From Gammaproteobacteria bacterium (GTDB lineage Bacteria > Pseudomonadota > Gammaproteobacteria > SZUA-140), in NCBI GenBank assembly GCA_016712635.1, contig JADJQS010000006.1:434001-498000 (forward strand): DNA of 64,000 bases. The letters are read 5' to 3'. Positions 1 to 8,076 of this stretch are shown here, in pieces. Each line of letters starts with the position of its first letter. Position 1 is the stretch's first letter. Made by a program: the position numbers and the translations under genes. Under the pieces are notes generated by a model that saw only the letters and a list, made by a program, of their open reading frames with translations, searched no databases and was not told where the DNA came from.

Positions 1-2
1 AG

Positions 3-155
3 CCTACCACCGGGGTACGGAGCTACGGCGATCTGCCCGCGCAGGCGCGTGACTACCTGAAGCGCATCGAGGATCTGGTCGAGACGCCAATCGATATAAT
101 TTCCACCGGCCCCGACCGCAACGAGACCATTGTCCTGAGACACCCCTTCGCCTGA
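3..155 (+). CDS. purA: Adenylosuccinate synthetase, C-terminal end (partial)
   Basis: The window opens inside a gene whose last 50 codons read in frame to a TGA at 153-155. The peptide begins [12 protein letters not shown] and ends [18 protein letters not shown], the usual C-terminus of adenylosuccinate synthetase. That enzyme joins IMP and aspartate with GTP in the first committed step from IMP to AMP, in the cytoplasm. Active-site motifs lie upstream of the window and cannot be checked. In related gammaproteobacteria purA is often followed closely by tRNA-Leu and rnr; here about 7.7 kb of iron-uptake genes lie between them. Confidence 0.9.
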   Translation, partial: PTTGVRSYGDLPAQARDYLKRIEDLVETPIDIISTGPDRNETIVLRHPFA

Positions 156-318
156 CCGGCGCCGAACAACGCATAGTGCGCGGGTATTCCATGTCTCTGC
201 GCGTTGTACCCCGCATTAATCGATCATAGTCCGCAGACATAACCCCTGCGTCAGTTTTTCGCGCGTCTGCCACATCTGTGCCGCAGCGAGTGTTGCATTA
301 AGTACGGCCGCCGTGCAT

Positions 319-337
319 AATGCGAATCCTTCTCATT
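319..337. promoter_or_regulatory. Fur-box-like operator upstream of hemP
   Basis: The 19-mer AATGCGAATCCTTCTCATT, read on the minus strand, matches the Fur 7-1-7 consensus AATGATAATNATTATCATT at 14 of 18 informative positions. It lies in the otherwise gene-free 156-484 stretch, upstream of hemP and the siderophore receptor, where ferric-uptake repression would be expected. No convincing -35/-10 pair was assigned. Confidence 0.5.
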
Positions 338-484
338 AATGTTATTGTTATGCAGGGGATCTTTCATTGAGTACCGTTGATGCATGCCGGCCGGGATTCC
401 GGTCCGGCCTTCGATCAGTATTGCGCAGAGGCGCCGTATCGGGGCCGCGGCATCAATTCGGCTGCGCCAGCGGGTTCGGTCGCG

Positions 485-664
485 ATGCGTGATACCGAAC
501 GGACTTTGTCATCCTCCAGGGCTGCCGGACCGAAGCCGGTCGAGCCGCGCTCGATCGAGAGCGGTGAGCTCCTCGGTGCATCGAGCCAGGTGTTCATACT
601 TCACGCGGGCCATGTATACACGCTGCGCCGGATCAAGGAGAACAAATTGATACTTACCAAGTGA
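485..664 (+). CDS. hemP: Hemin uptake protein HemP/HmuP family
   Basis: The C-terminal 35 residues (GELLGASSQVF, then HAGHVYTLRR, ending KENKLILTK) fit the short HemP/HmuP family, which normally ends in NKLILTK. Family members are small cytoplasmic proteins linked to haem or iron uptake loci; in some bacteria HmuP helps activate haem-receptor transcription. ATG at 485 gives 59 residues, the usual size. The frame is open upstream to a TTG at 377 and an ATG at 380, but the extra 36 residues look unlike the family. It sits between a Fur-box-like site and a TonB-dependent receptor. The assignment is firm, the start less so. Confidence 0.75.
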   Translation: MRDTERTLSSSRAAGPKPVEPRSIESGELLGASSQVFILHAGHVYTLRRIKENKLILTK

Positions 665-748
665 TGCGACCGAGCAAGACAAGATAAACAGCAAGCATGT
701 TCATCACCAGCCAGCCACCCAGGGCATACGTCCCAGGCAGTCAGCCAT

Positions 749-767
749 GATGATAATTAAATCCATC
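749..767. promoter_or_regulatory. Weak Fur-like half site before the receptor gene
   Basis: GATGATAATTAAATCCATC carries a near-perfect left half of the Fur consensus (ATGATAAT) but a poor right half, 12 of 18 positions overall. It overlaps the leader of the receptor gene, just before its GGAG ribosome-binding site at 771-774. Confidence 0.25.
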
Positions 768-783
768 AAAGGAGACTGCACCG

Positions 784-3102
784 ATGCATGCCTTACCCGA
801 TCACCTGAAAGCCCTGCGCCCTCTCGTGCGCGCCGTCCGGATCTCCCAGACCCTGGCAGGCGCCAGGACGGAGGCGGTGGATGACCGCCTGTCTCGCAGG
901 GCCACACCGGCCCGGATGCTCCCGCTGGCAGCCATGATGATGGCCGGGTTGTCGTTCAACGCCGCTGCCGATGACGCCACAAACAGCGCCGAAGGCGGCG
1001 TACAGCTGCCGGAGGTCAACGTGAGCGCCGACGCGGAGGTATCGCAGGACGGCTATCAGGCAACCACAACGCGCGTCGGCAGGACACCGCAGAATCCGCA
1101 CGAGGTTCCCCAGGCCGTGACCACGGTGACGCGGACGCTGATGGATGAACAGAAGGCCGGCTCCCTGCGCGAGGCCTTGCGCAACGTCTCCGGCCTTACC
1201 TTCAATGCGGCGGAGGGCGGCCGTGCCGGGGATAATATGATGCTGCGCGGATTCTACACCTACGGTGACATGTACCTGGACGGCATGCGCGACACCGCCC
1301 AGTACAACCGCGAGATCTTCAATCTCGAGCAGATCGACGTGCTGCGCGGCGCCGGCGCCATGCTGTTCGGGCGCGGCCAGGCCGGCGGCGTGATCAACCA
1401 GGTGAGCAAGGTTCCGTATCTCGCCGACCGTAACAGCGTCGGCGCCAGCGTGGGCACCGATGATTATCGGCAGTTGACCGGCGACTTCAACAAGCGACTC
1501 GGCGACACCATGGCGCTGAGGGTGAACCTGATGACGCGCGACGAGGGCAGCTGGCGTTCCAATCCGGCCAACGGGGACGAGCCCGAGATCCACCGCGACG
1601 GCGTTGCCGGCAGCTTCGGTTATGGGCTCGGCACCGCCAACGAGTTCATCATCAGCCATGTACGCACGGAAACCGACGACATCCCGGACTACGGATTTCC
1701 CTTCGATGCGACCACGCGTGGGCCGACCGAAAACTTTGAACCCGACACCTACTGGGGCACAGACCTGAACTTCGACGAAAGCGAAACGAACGTCTCGACC
1801 GCGACCTACACGCACCGGTTCTCCTCCGACACTGCGTGGCGCACCCAGCTGCGCAAGGGCGATTACGAGCGCAGCTACTGGGCGCGTACGCCCAGCGCAA
1901 CGCAGGCACCGAACGCAGAGGGCATCGTTCTCGGCGGTGGCGGCAATCCCAATGCCGGGCCGACCCGCATGATGGACTACGAGACCCTGGCCCTGCAGTC
2001 GGACTTCAACAGCGCCTTCGAGGCCTGGGGCATGCCGCACCAGTACGTGGTGGGCGTCGAATACCTCAACGAGGACAGCTTCCGCTCCGCGCTGGAGAAC
2101 CTGGGCGGGACCACTGTCGGCGATCCGCCGTTCTTCCGCCCATACGTCGGCACGACGACGGGCAATCCGGTCGAGTTCGATTCCGATTCTTACGCCATCT
2201 TCGGACAGGATACGGTGGAATTCATCCCGCGCTGGAAGGCCACCCTGGGCGCGCGTCGCGACTACATGGACGCCGAGTTCTCCAGCGACACCTCGCCGCG
2301 CCTGAAGTACGGCGAATGGAGCACACGCGCCGCGCTCTCCTTCCATCCGACGGACGAGACGCACTACTACCTGAGCCGCAGCGATTCCTTCAGCCCGACC
2401 GCGGACCTCTACCAGCTCACCGTCGAGCCCCTGCCGCCAGAACGCAGCCAGGTACTGGAGCTGGGCGGGAAGTGGCTGCTCCAGGGCGGCGACCTGGCGC
2501 TGCGCGCCGCGGTCTACCGCGCCGAGAAGGAATGGGAGCGCAACAACGATCTCGAGGCCACGGCGGCCATCCTGACCAGGGAACGCCGCACCGACGGGCT
2601 CGAGCTGGAAGCCGCCGGGCGCATCACCGCGCAGTGGGATATCTTCGCCGGCGTGGCGTTCATGGACGCGGAAATCCTGGAGGTCGCCGAGAATGTCAAC
2701 GCGAATACCGGTGTGATCACCAGCGCGAACCCCGAGTACAAGGGCAAGCGCGCCCGCAATACGCCTCCCTATACCGCCAACGTGTGGTCGACCTACAGGC
2801 TTGCCGGCGGCTGGAAGGTCGGCGGCGGGGCCGAGGCGAAGGGCGATCGTTACGGCTACAACCCGAGCGGCGCGGGCGCGATCCCGACCCTGCCCGGCGG
2901 GACGGCGTTCCGTCCCAACACGGCCCCGTCCTATGTGCGCTGGGATGCCCTCGTCTCCTATGAACGGCCGACGTGGGAGGTGATGCTGAACATTCAGAAC
3001 CTGCTCGACGACGTCTGGTACGACTCGGTGTATGACAACGGCACGTTTACGATCCCGGGGACAGGCCGCAGATTCATCCTCTCCGGGGAATACAAGTTCT
3101 GA
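784..3102 (+). CDS. TonB-dependent catecholate siderophore receptor (Fiu-like)
   Basis: A 772-residue outer-membrane receptor. The N-terminus is long (about 45 residues before a hydrophobic stretch) with likely signal cleavage near AAADD at 60-64. A TonB-box-like LPEVNVSA follows at 75-82, then a plug domain (about 100-210, with LRGFYTYGDMYLDGM and IDVLRGAGAMLFGRG) and a beta-barrel ending in aromatic Phe (GEYKF). The plug and barrel resemble the Fiu/Cir catecholate group. A GGAG lies about 10 nt before ATG 784. The next gene is piuC, the usual partner of PiuA/Fiu receptors, followed by tonB-exbB-exbD, which would energise transport. The exact ligand cannot be read from sequence. Confidence 0.88.
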   Translation: MHALPDHLKALRPLVRAVRISQTLAGARTEAVDDRLSRRATPARMLPLAAMMMAGLSFNAAADDATNSAEGGVQLPEVNVSADAEVSQDGYQATTTRVGRTPQNPHEVPQAVTTVTRTLMDEQKAGSLREALRNVSGLTFNAAEGGRAGDNMMLRGFYTYGDMYLDGMRDTAQYNREIFNLEQIDVLRGAGAMLFGRGQAGGVINQVSKVPYLADRNSVGASVGTDDYRQLTGDFNKRLGDTMALRVNLMTRDEGSWRSNPANGDEPEIHRDGVAGSFGYGLGTANEFIISHVRTETDDIPDYGFPFDATTRGPTENFEPDTYWGTDLNFDESETNVSTATYTHRFSSDTAWRTQLRKGDYERSYWARTPSATQAPNAEGIVLGGGGNPNAGPTRMMDYETLALQSDFNSAFEAWGMPHQYVVGVEYLNEDSFRSALENLGGTTVGDPPFFRPYVGTTTGNPVEFDSDSYAIFGQDTVEFIPRWKATLGARRDYMDAEFSSDTSPRLKYGEWSTRAALSFHPTDETHYYLSRSDSFSPTADLYQLTVEPLPPERSQVLELGGKWLLQGGDLALRAAVYRAEKEWERNNDLEATAAILTRERRTDGLELEAAGRITAQWDIFAGVAFMDAEILEVAENVNANTGVITSANPEYKGKRARNTPPYTANVWSTYRLAGGWKVGGGAEAKGDRYGYNPSGAGAIPTLPGGTAFRPNTAPSYVRWDALVSYERPTWEVMLNIQNLLDDVWYDSVYDNGTFTIPGTGRRFILSGEYKF

Positions 3103-3145
3103 GCATGAACGGGACGCGAGTCGATCACCGCCGGGGGAGGCGTCG

Positions 3146-3826
3146 ATGCTGATCACCATCGACGACGTGCTGACCCCGGCTGAGCTGGCGACCGTGAAAG
3201 ACAGACTGGAACGGTCCGTCTGGGCCGGCGGCGAGATCACCGCCGGGACCCAGGCGGCCCTGTCCAAGAACAACCGGCAGTTGCCGGAGGATGCCGAGCA
3301 TCTGCCGGCGCTGCGCCGGATCGTGCTCGGCGCCTTGCAGCGCAACCCGCTGTTTTTCACTGCAGCGCTGCCGGCCCGGATCCTGCCACCCTTTTTCAAC
3401 CGCTACGAGGGCGACCAGAACTACTACGGGAACCACGTCGACGGCGCCATGCGAATCCTGCCTGAAGGCGGTTACCTGCGCGCCGACGTGTCCGCCACGC
3501 TGTTTCTGTCGGAGCCGGAAGAGTACGAAGGCGGAGTGCTTGCCATCGAGGATACCTTCGGCAACCGGGAGGTCAAGTTCAGGGCGGGCAGCATGGTGGT
3601 CTATCCCTCCAGTTCCGTGCATCAGGTGACGCCGGTCACGCGCGGCCGGCGCATCGCCTGTTTCATGTTCATCCAGAGCATGGTGCGCGACGCGGGCCGG
3701 CGCCGCCTGCTGTACGACATGGACATGGCCCTGTTGCAACTGCGACAGGCGCACGGAGAAACGGCCCCGGTGGTGCGCCTGACGGGCGTCTACCATAATC
3801 TGCTGCGGCATTGGGCGGAGGGCTGA
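3146..3826 (+). CDS. piuC: Fe(II)/2-oxoglutarate-dependent PKHD-type hydroxylase (PiuC/YbiX)
   Basis: A 226-residue member of the PiuC/YbiX family, encoded next to siderophore receptors in many Proteobacteria. Iron ligands fit H97 and D99 (NHVDGAMR) and H159 (SSVHQVTPV), with R169 as the probable 2-oxoglutarate-binding arginine. Family length is about 225. ATG 3146 follows a strong GGGGGAGG at 3133-3140; an upstream extension of the frame into the receptor gene is not needed. The spacer to the next gene is one base (TGA 3824-3826, ATG 3828), so they are surely cotranscribed. The substrate is unknown; a role in siderophore processing is inferred from context. Confidence 0.88.
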   Translation: MLITIDDVLTPAELATVKDRLERSVWAGGEITAGTQAALSKNNRQLPEDAEHLPALRRIVLGALQRNPLFFTAALPARILPPFFNRYEGDQNYYGNHVDGAMRILPEGGYLRADVSATLFLSEPEEYEGGVLAIEDTFGNREVKFRAGSMVVYPSSSVHQVTPVTRGRRIACFMFIQSMVRDAGRRRLLYDMDMALLQLRQAHGETAPVVRLTGVYHNLLRHWAEG

Positions 3827-3827
3827 G

Positions 3828-5063
3828 ATGAAACCGGAATTGAGGGCGCACGCGCCGCCCGCTGGCGGGGTGCCGGCGCCGCATCCGCAACCCCGCGCAA
3901 CGGCGGCGGGCGAGACCGGAAGCGTGCGGCGCGCGCACCTGGAGGCGATCCCGCGCGAGATCGCCGCCGTCGCCGACTACGTCCCGTTCGCGCGCGAGCG
4001 ACTGGATGACAACGCCTGGGCCTATATCTCGGGCGGTGCGGCGGATGAACCGACCCTGCGCTGGAACCGGGAATCCTTTGACCGCCTGCGCCTCAAGCCG
4101 CGCGTGCTTGTCCCGGTGGCGGGCGGACATACGCGGACCTCGCTGTTCGGTGTCGAATACCCTCATCCCATGCTGCTGGCGCCGGTGGCCTATCAGCGCC
4201 TCGCTCACCATGAGGGCGAGCGCGCGGTGGTGCAGGCAGCGGCGGCCATGGATACGGCCATGGTGGTAAGCACCCTGTCCAGTGTCCGGCTGGAGGATAT
4301 CGCCGGTGCCGCGCCCGCGATGCTTTGGTTCCAGCTGTACATGCAACCCGACCGCGCCTTCACCCGCGCCCTGGTGGAACGCGCCGAAGCCTGCGGCTGC
4401 CGCGTGCTGGTAGTGACCGTGGATGCGCCGATCAACGGCATCCGCAACCGCGAGCAACGGGCCGGTTTCCGCCTGCCGCCGGATGTCGTCGCGCTGAACC
4501 TGCAGGGCATGGCGACTGTGCCGGAGCGACAGCTCGCACCGGATCAGAGCCAGGTCTTCGACGGACTGATGGCGCACGCACCTGCCTGGGCAGACCTGGA
4601 ATGGCTGCGCGGCATCACCAGGCTGCCCATCGTCATCAAGGGGATCCTGGCGCCGGAAGACGCGCTGCGTGCGGCGGACATCGGGGCCGACGGCGTGGTG
4701 GTTTCCAACCATGGTGGACGGACGCTGGACTCATTGCCCACCGCCATCGATGCCTTGCCCGCGATCGCCGAGGCGGCGGCTGGCCGCCTGACCCTGCTGC
4801 TGGACGGCGGCATATGCCGCGGCACCGATGTGCTCAAGGCCCTGGCCCTGGGCGCGAGCGCGGTGATGATCGGGCGGTCGTATGTCTACGCACTGGCCGC
4901 CGCCGGACCCCTGGGGGTCGCGCATGTCATCCGTATCCTCCGCGACGAGCTGGAAGCCGCCATGGCCCTGACGGGGTGCGCGACGATCAGGGATATCAGT
5001 CGCCGGGTGCTTTTCGACGACAGTGCCGCCCGGCGGGATTCTTCGGTTTCTGTTTCCGGATGA
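3828..5063 (+). CDS. FMN-dependent alpha-hydroxy-acid oxidase/dehydrogenase (lactate oxidase/LldD type)
   Basis: A 411-residue protein with the (S)-2-hydroxy-acid oxidase fold. The family fingerprint is SNHGGRTLD, with catalytic His295 and substrate Arg298; Lys271 (IVIKGIL) contacts FMN and DGGICRGTD (327-335) binds the phosphate. It should oxidise an L-2-hydroxy acid such as lactate or glycolate to the 2-oxo acid; whether oxygen or the quinone pool takes the electrons cannot be told. The first 45 residues are Pro/Ala/Arg-rich and atypical. It is locked into the iron operon: one base after piuC, and its stop overlaps the tonB start. Its role there is unclear; acting on a hydroxy-carboxylate siderophore part or supplying a 2-oxo acid for PiuC are only guesses. 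Confidence 0.85.
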   Translation: MKPELRAHAPPAGGVPAPHPQPRATAAGETGSVRRAHLEAIPREIAAVADYVPFARERLDDNAWAYISGGAADEPTLRWNRESFDRLRLKPRVLVPVAGGHTRTSLFGVEYPHPMLLAPVAYQRLAHHEGERAVVQAAAAMDTAMVVSTLSSVRLEDIAGAAPAMLWFQLYMQPDRAFTRALVERAEACGCRVLVVTVDAPINGIRNREQRAGFRLPPDVVALNLQGMATVPERQLAPDQSQVFDGLMAHAPAWADLEWLRGITRLPIVIKGILAPEDALRAADIGADGVVVSNHGGRTLDSLPTAIDALPAIAEAAAGRLTLLLDGGICRGTDVLKALALGASAVMIGRSYVYALAAAGPLGVAHVIRILRDELEAAMALTGCATIRDISRRVLFDDSAARRDSSVSVSG

Positions 5064-5788
5064 TCTTCATGCGGAGTCTTGTGTCGAGCAATATCAGCCT
5101 GTTGTCCGCGCTCCCTGTCGATGCCGGGATGGTGGGGAAAGGGAGAGGCGTGCTGACGGCGGATCGCCTGGGTCCGTTGGCGGGCGTCATCGCCGCGCAT
5201 CTCGCGCTGCTGTTCTGGGCCAATTCCGTGATGATGCACGAGGCGTCGATGTCGACATCCTCGGCCCCGGTCGTGACGGGCGTCCTGCTGGCCCCGCCCG
5301 CCCCCGAGCCGGTGGTCGAGCCACCCAAACCACTGCCGATGAAGCGCCCGGTGCCCAGAGAACCGGAGCCGGTGCCGCCGGAAGAACCCCTCGTCGATAT
5401 CCCGATCGTTCCTCCCGATGAGCTCGCGAGCGAGGAGGTGATCACCCAGGCCGCGCCCGCCCCGGCTCCGCCCGAGGAGGGCGAGCCCGAACCGGAGGCG
5501 CCCCGGGTGATCCCGCCGCGCATCGATGCCAGTCAGCTCGACAATCCTGCGCCCACCTATCCCGCGCGGTCGCGCCAGCTGCGGGAGCAGGGCCGGGTAC
5601 TGCTGGACGTCTATATCCTCCCGGACGGCAGCGTGGGCGAGATCCGTCTGAGGGCGTCCAGCGGATTCCAGCGGCTGGATCGCTCCGCGCTGGAGACGGT
5701 GAAGCTGTGGCGTTATGTTCCGGCCATGCGTGGTGGCCAGCCGATTCCCTATTGGTACGTGCAGCCTATCAATTTTTTACTGCGCTAG
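5060..5788 (+). CDS. tonB: Energy transducer TonB
   Basis: A 242-residue inner-membrane-anchored periplasmic protein. It has a membrane segment at about 37-58 (LAGVIAAHLALLFWANSV), a Pro/Glu-rich spanner at about 70-150 (PAPEPVVEPPKP, PPEEGEPEPEAPR) and a C-terminal TonB domain with YPARSRQLREQG and GSVGEIRLRASSG. ATG 5060 overlaps the preceding stop as ATGA, favouring translational coupling; ATG 5069 is the alternative. It passes proton-motive energy from ExbB/ExbD, encoded next, to the receptor at 784-3102. Confidence 0.9.
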   Translation: MIFMRSLVSSNISLLSALPVDAGMVGKGRGVLTADRLGPLAGVIAAHLALLFWANSVMMHEASMSTSSAPVVTGVLLAPPAPEPVVEPPKPLPMKRPVPREPEPVPPEEPLVDIPIVPPDELASEEVITQAAPAPAPPEEGEPEPEAPRVIPPRIDASQLDNPAPTYPARSRQLREQGRVLLDVYILPDGSVGEIRLRASSGFQRLDRSALETVKLWRYVPAMRGGQPIPYWYVQPINFLLR

Positions 5789-5849
5789 GAGAGCGGGGCG
5801 CGGACGGTGGATTTTTGACTGGATAGCTATTTAACGAGGACGCTGAAAC

Positions 5850-6587
5850 ATGACGAGTAACTCATACGATATGGCCGCCCTCTGGTCACAGGGCGATTTT
5901 GTCATCAAGGGCATCGTGGTCCTGCTCCTGACAATGTCCGTCGCGAGCTGGTATGTGATCGTGACCCGTGCCTGGCGCCTGATGAAGCTGCGCCGCGCCT
6001 CGCGTGCCGCCGCGGATTTCTGGCACGCGCAAAGCTTCGGCGAGGGGATGCACATCCTCGACGCATACGGCAGGGAGAATCCGTTTCACCGCCTGGCTGA
6101 TGAGGGCAAGGCGGCGGTGGATCATCACGCGATGAACCGGACGGACCTGCACGGCCAGATGAGCCTGGCCGAATGGCTGACCTCCAGCCTGCGCGGCAGC
6201 ATCGACGAATCGATCGAGCGCATGCAGCACGGCCTGTTCATCCTCGCCTCGGTCGGCTCCACCGCGCCCTTCGTCGGCCTGTTCGGGACCGTGTGGGGGA
6301 TCTACCATGCGCTGGTCAGCATCGGCAGCTCGGGCCAGGTCGGCATCGAAAAGGTGGCCGGGCCCGTGGGCGAGGCGCTGATCATGACCGCGCTCGGACT
6401 GGCCGTCGCCATCCCCGCCGTGCTGGCGTACAACGCGCTGATCCGCGGCAACAAGACGATGCAGAGCCGTCTCAACCGCTTCGCCCATCAGCTGCATGCC
6501 TATTTCATCACCGGCACGCCGATCTCCCGCAACGGGACCGCGGGCGCGGCGAAGCCGGCGGTGAGCGCCGTCGCGGGGGCGCGCTGA
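5850..6587 (+). CDS. exbB: Biopolymer transporter ExbB (MotA/TolQ/ExbB proton channel)
   Basis: A 245-residue integral membrane protein with three predicted helices at about 18-37, 127-150 and 170-193. The conserved MotA/TolQ/ExbB core is visible as SVGSTAPFVGLFGTVWGI and GEALIMTALGLAVAIPA. ExbB forms the pentameric proton channel around the ExbD dimer and powers TonB. It follows tonB after 61 bp and is one base from exbD. Confidence 0.93.
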   Translation: MTSNSYDMAALWSQGDFVIKGIVVLLLTMSVASWYVIVTRAWRLMKLRRASRAAADFWHAQSFGEGMHILDAYGRENPFHRLADEGKAAVDHHAMNRTDLHGQMSLAEWLTSSLRGSIDESIERMQHGLFILASVGSTAPFVGLFGTVWGIYHALVSIGSSGQVGIEKVAGPVGEALIMTALGLAVAIPAVLAYNALIRGNKTMQSRLNRFAHQLHAYFITGTPISRNGTAGAAKPAVSAVAGAR

Positions 6588-6588
6588 C

Positions 6589-7005
<417 letters not shown>

Positions 7006-7112
7006 GCGTACCGACGGGAGACAGGCCGCGTGCCGTCTCCAGTCGCACCCGCCGATACGTTAATATTTCTTCATCATATTCAAATATATGAATACATTTT
7101 ATTGGCCTGTCC

Positions 7113-7141
7113 GATGTTTTTTCGCAATTCGTGCCTATAAT
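7113..7141 (+). promoter_or_regulatory. Candidate sigma-70 promoter for the small Tat-signal gene
   Basis: A consensus -10 hexamer TATAAT lies at 7136-7141 in an AT-rich stretch (7059-7110). The -35 side (GATGTT at 7113-7118, 17-bp spacing) is weak. It would give a leader of about 160 nt before the GTG at 7306. Confidence 0.35.
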
Positions 7142-7305
7142 GACGGCGTTTGATGGCCCTGCGGTTCATTCAGGCTGCCGCGATCATCAGGCAAGGGTCA
7201 ACCGACAGCGCCGGGTTCGGTCAACATGGGGCCGGCATCATGACGGTTGGGTCAGTAACAAATGTTCGTCATCACGCTGTGGTGACGGACGGAGGCTGGA
7301 AATTT

Positions 7306-7536
7306 GTGAGCAACAATGTCAATGAGTCACGCCGCGACTTCCTCAGGAAGTCCGCGTATGTGGCTCCGGTAATTTTGTCGATGTATGCAGCACCATCTCT
7401 TGCCGGCACGGGCTCTCCCAAGAAACCTCATGACGATAACAACGGCAAGGGCCATACGACGCTTCGACACCAGAAGCACAAGCATCTCAGCTTTTTTCAG
7501 GCTTTCCGCGCGGCAGTGCGTAAAGCGTTCACCTGA
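7306..7536 (+). CDS. Small exported protein with twin-arginine-like signal, unknown function
   Basis: The last 76 codons of an open frame give MSNNVNESRRDFLRKSAYVA, a twin-arginine motif (SRRDFLRK). A short hydrophobic stretch (APVILSMYAAPSLAG) and a Lys/His-rich tail (KKPHDDNNGKG, RHQKHKHL) follow. GTG 7306 has GGAGG at 7291-7295, 10 nt upstream; the frame also opens upstream at ATG 7150 with no comparable site. Similar small proteins with an RRxFLkk...YVAPVIL...PS.A pattern are known in Proteobacteria, but I cannot name a function. A strong terminator follows, so it is probably a single-gene unit. Confidence 0.6.
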   Translation: MSNNVNESRRDFLRKSAYVAPVILSMYAAPSLAGTGSPKKPHDDNNGKGHTTLRHQKHKHLSFFQAFRAAVRKAFT

Positions 7537-7572
7537 GTCACTGCTGCCGCTTTAACCAGCATCAACCTTTGG

Positions 7573-7603
7573 AAAAGGGCCCGTATTTCGGGCCCTTTTT
7601 TTA
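7573..7603 (+). terminator. Rho-independent terminator
   Basis: A perfect 11-bp stem (AAAAGGGCCCG / CGGGCCCTTTT) with loop TATTT, running into a T-tract, ends the small Tat-signal gene 36 bp after its stop. The stem is also A/T-flanked on the other side, so it may work in both directions. Confidence 0.85.
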
Positions 7604-7862
7604 TTGGAGGCTTCAACCGGCATATTGTCGACCTGAACCGCGTTCGTGCGCCGGCACCTGAAGTCTGTGCCTCCCGCTGCAGGGCTGGACCCGTCACGGC
7701 GATGGAACGGAGGATTTATTTTCCGCGATGGCGTGAAGACACGGACCGCGCTGAATCCGGCGCGATCGAGGGAGGAATCCGTGCAGCCGGAGATATGCCT
7801 GGCCCGTGTCCGCCGTAAAGGCGGACGCGTGAGCAGCCTGACTGCAGGGGACTTTATTGAAT
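7604..7862. other. Gene-free stretch before tRNA-Leu
   Basis: I see no coding region with family resemblance here. It lies downstream of the tRNA gene, which reads on the minus strand. No repeat of attachment-site type was recognised against the tRNA 3' end. Confidence 0.4.
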
Positions 7863-7949
7863 TGGTGCCGAGGAGAGGACTTGAACCTCCACGGGGTTGC
7901 CCCCGCTAGCACCTGAAGCTAGTGCGTCTACCAATTTCGCCACCTCGGC
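7863..7949 (-). tRNA. tRNA-Leu (anticodon CAG)
   Basis: The minus strand reads GCCGAGGTGGCGAAATTGG at the 5' end and closes with CCTCGGC-A-CCA, a 7-bp acceptor stem with encoded CCA. The anticodon loop is TTCAGGT, giving CAG. The long variable arm (GGGGGCAACCCC region) and the TTCAAGTCC T-loop are typical of a class II leucine tRNA. Length is 87 nt. Confidence 0.95.
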
Positions 7950-8076
7950 TTATTCCGCGGCCGGAACCTTGACGCTGCGGCCGCGAAACTGCGCAACTTT
8001 ACCCAGACAATGTCATAATGTCAAACCGCGGCATGTCGCCAAGCGGTGATAAGTCGTTATTATAATAAGCACAACC

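Noticed and set aside
793..3399. Long open frame antisense to the siderophore receptor and piuC
   Set aside because: It mirrors the codon bias of a GC-rich gene on the other strand, has no family resemblance or signal, and the plus-strand gene is clear.
7863..7949. tRNA-Leu as attachment site of an integrated element
   Set aside because: No integrase gene and no direct repeat of the tRNA 3' end was found in the neighbouring iron island.
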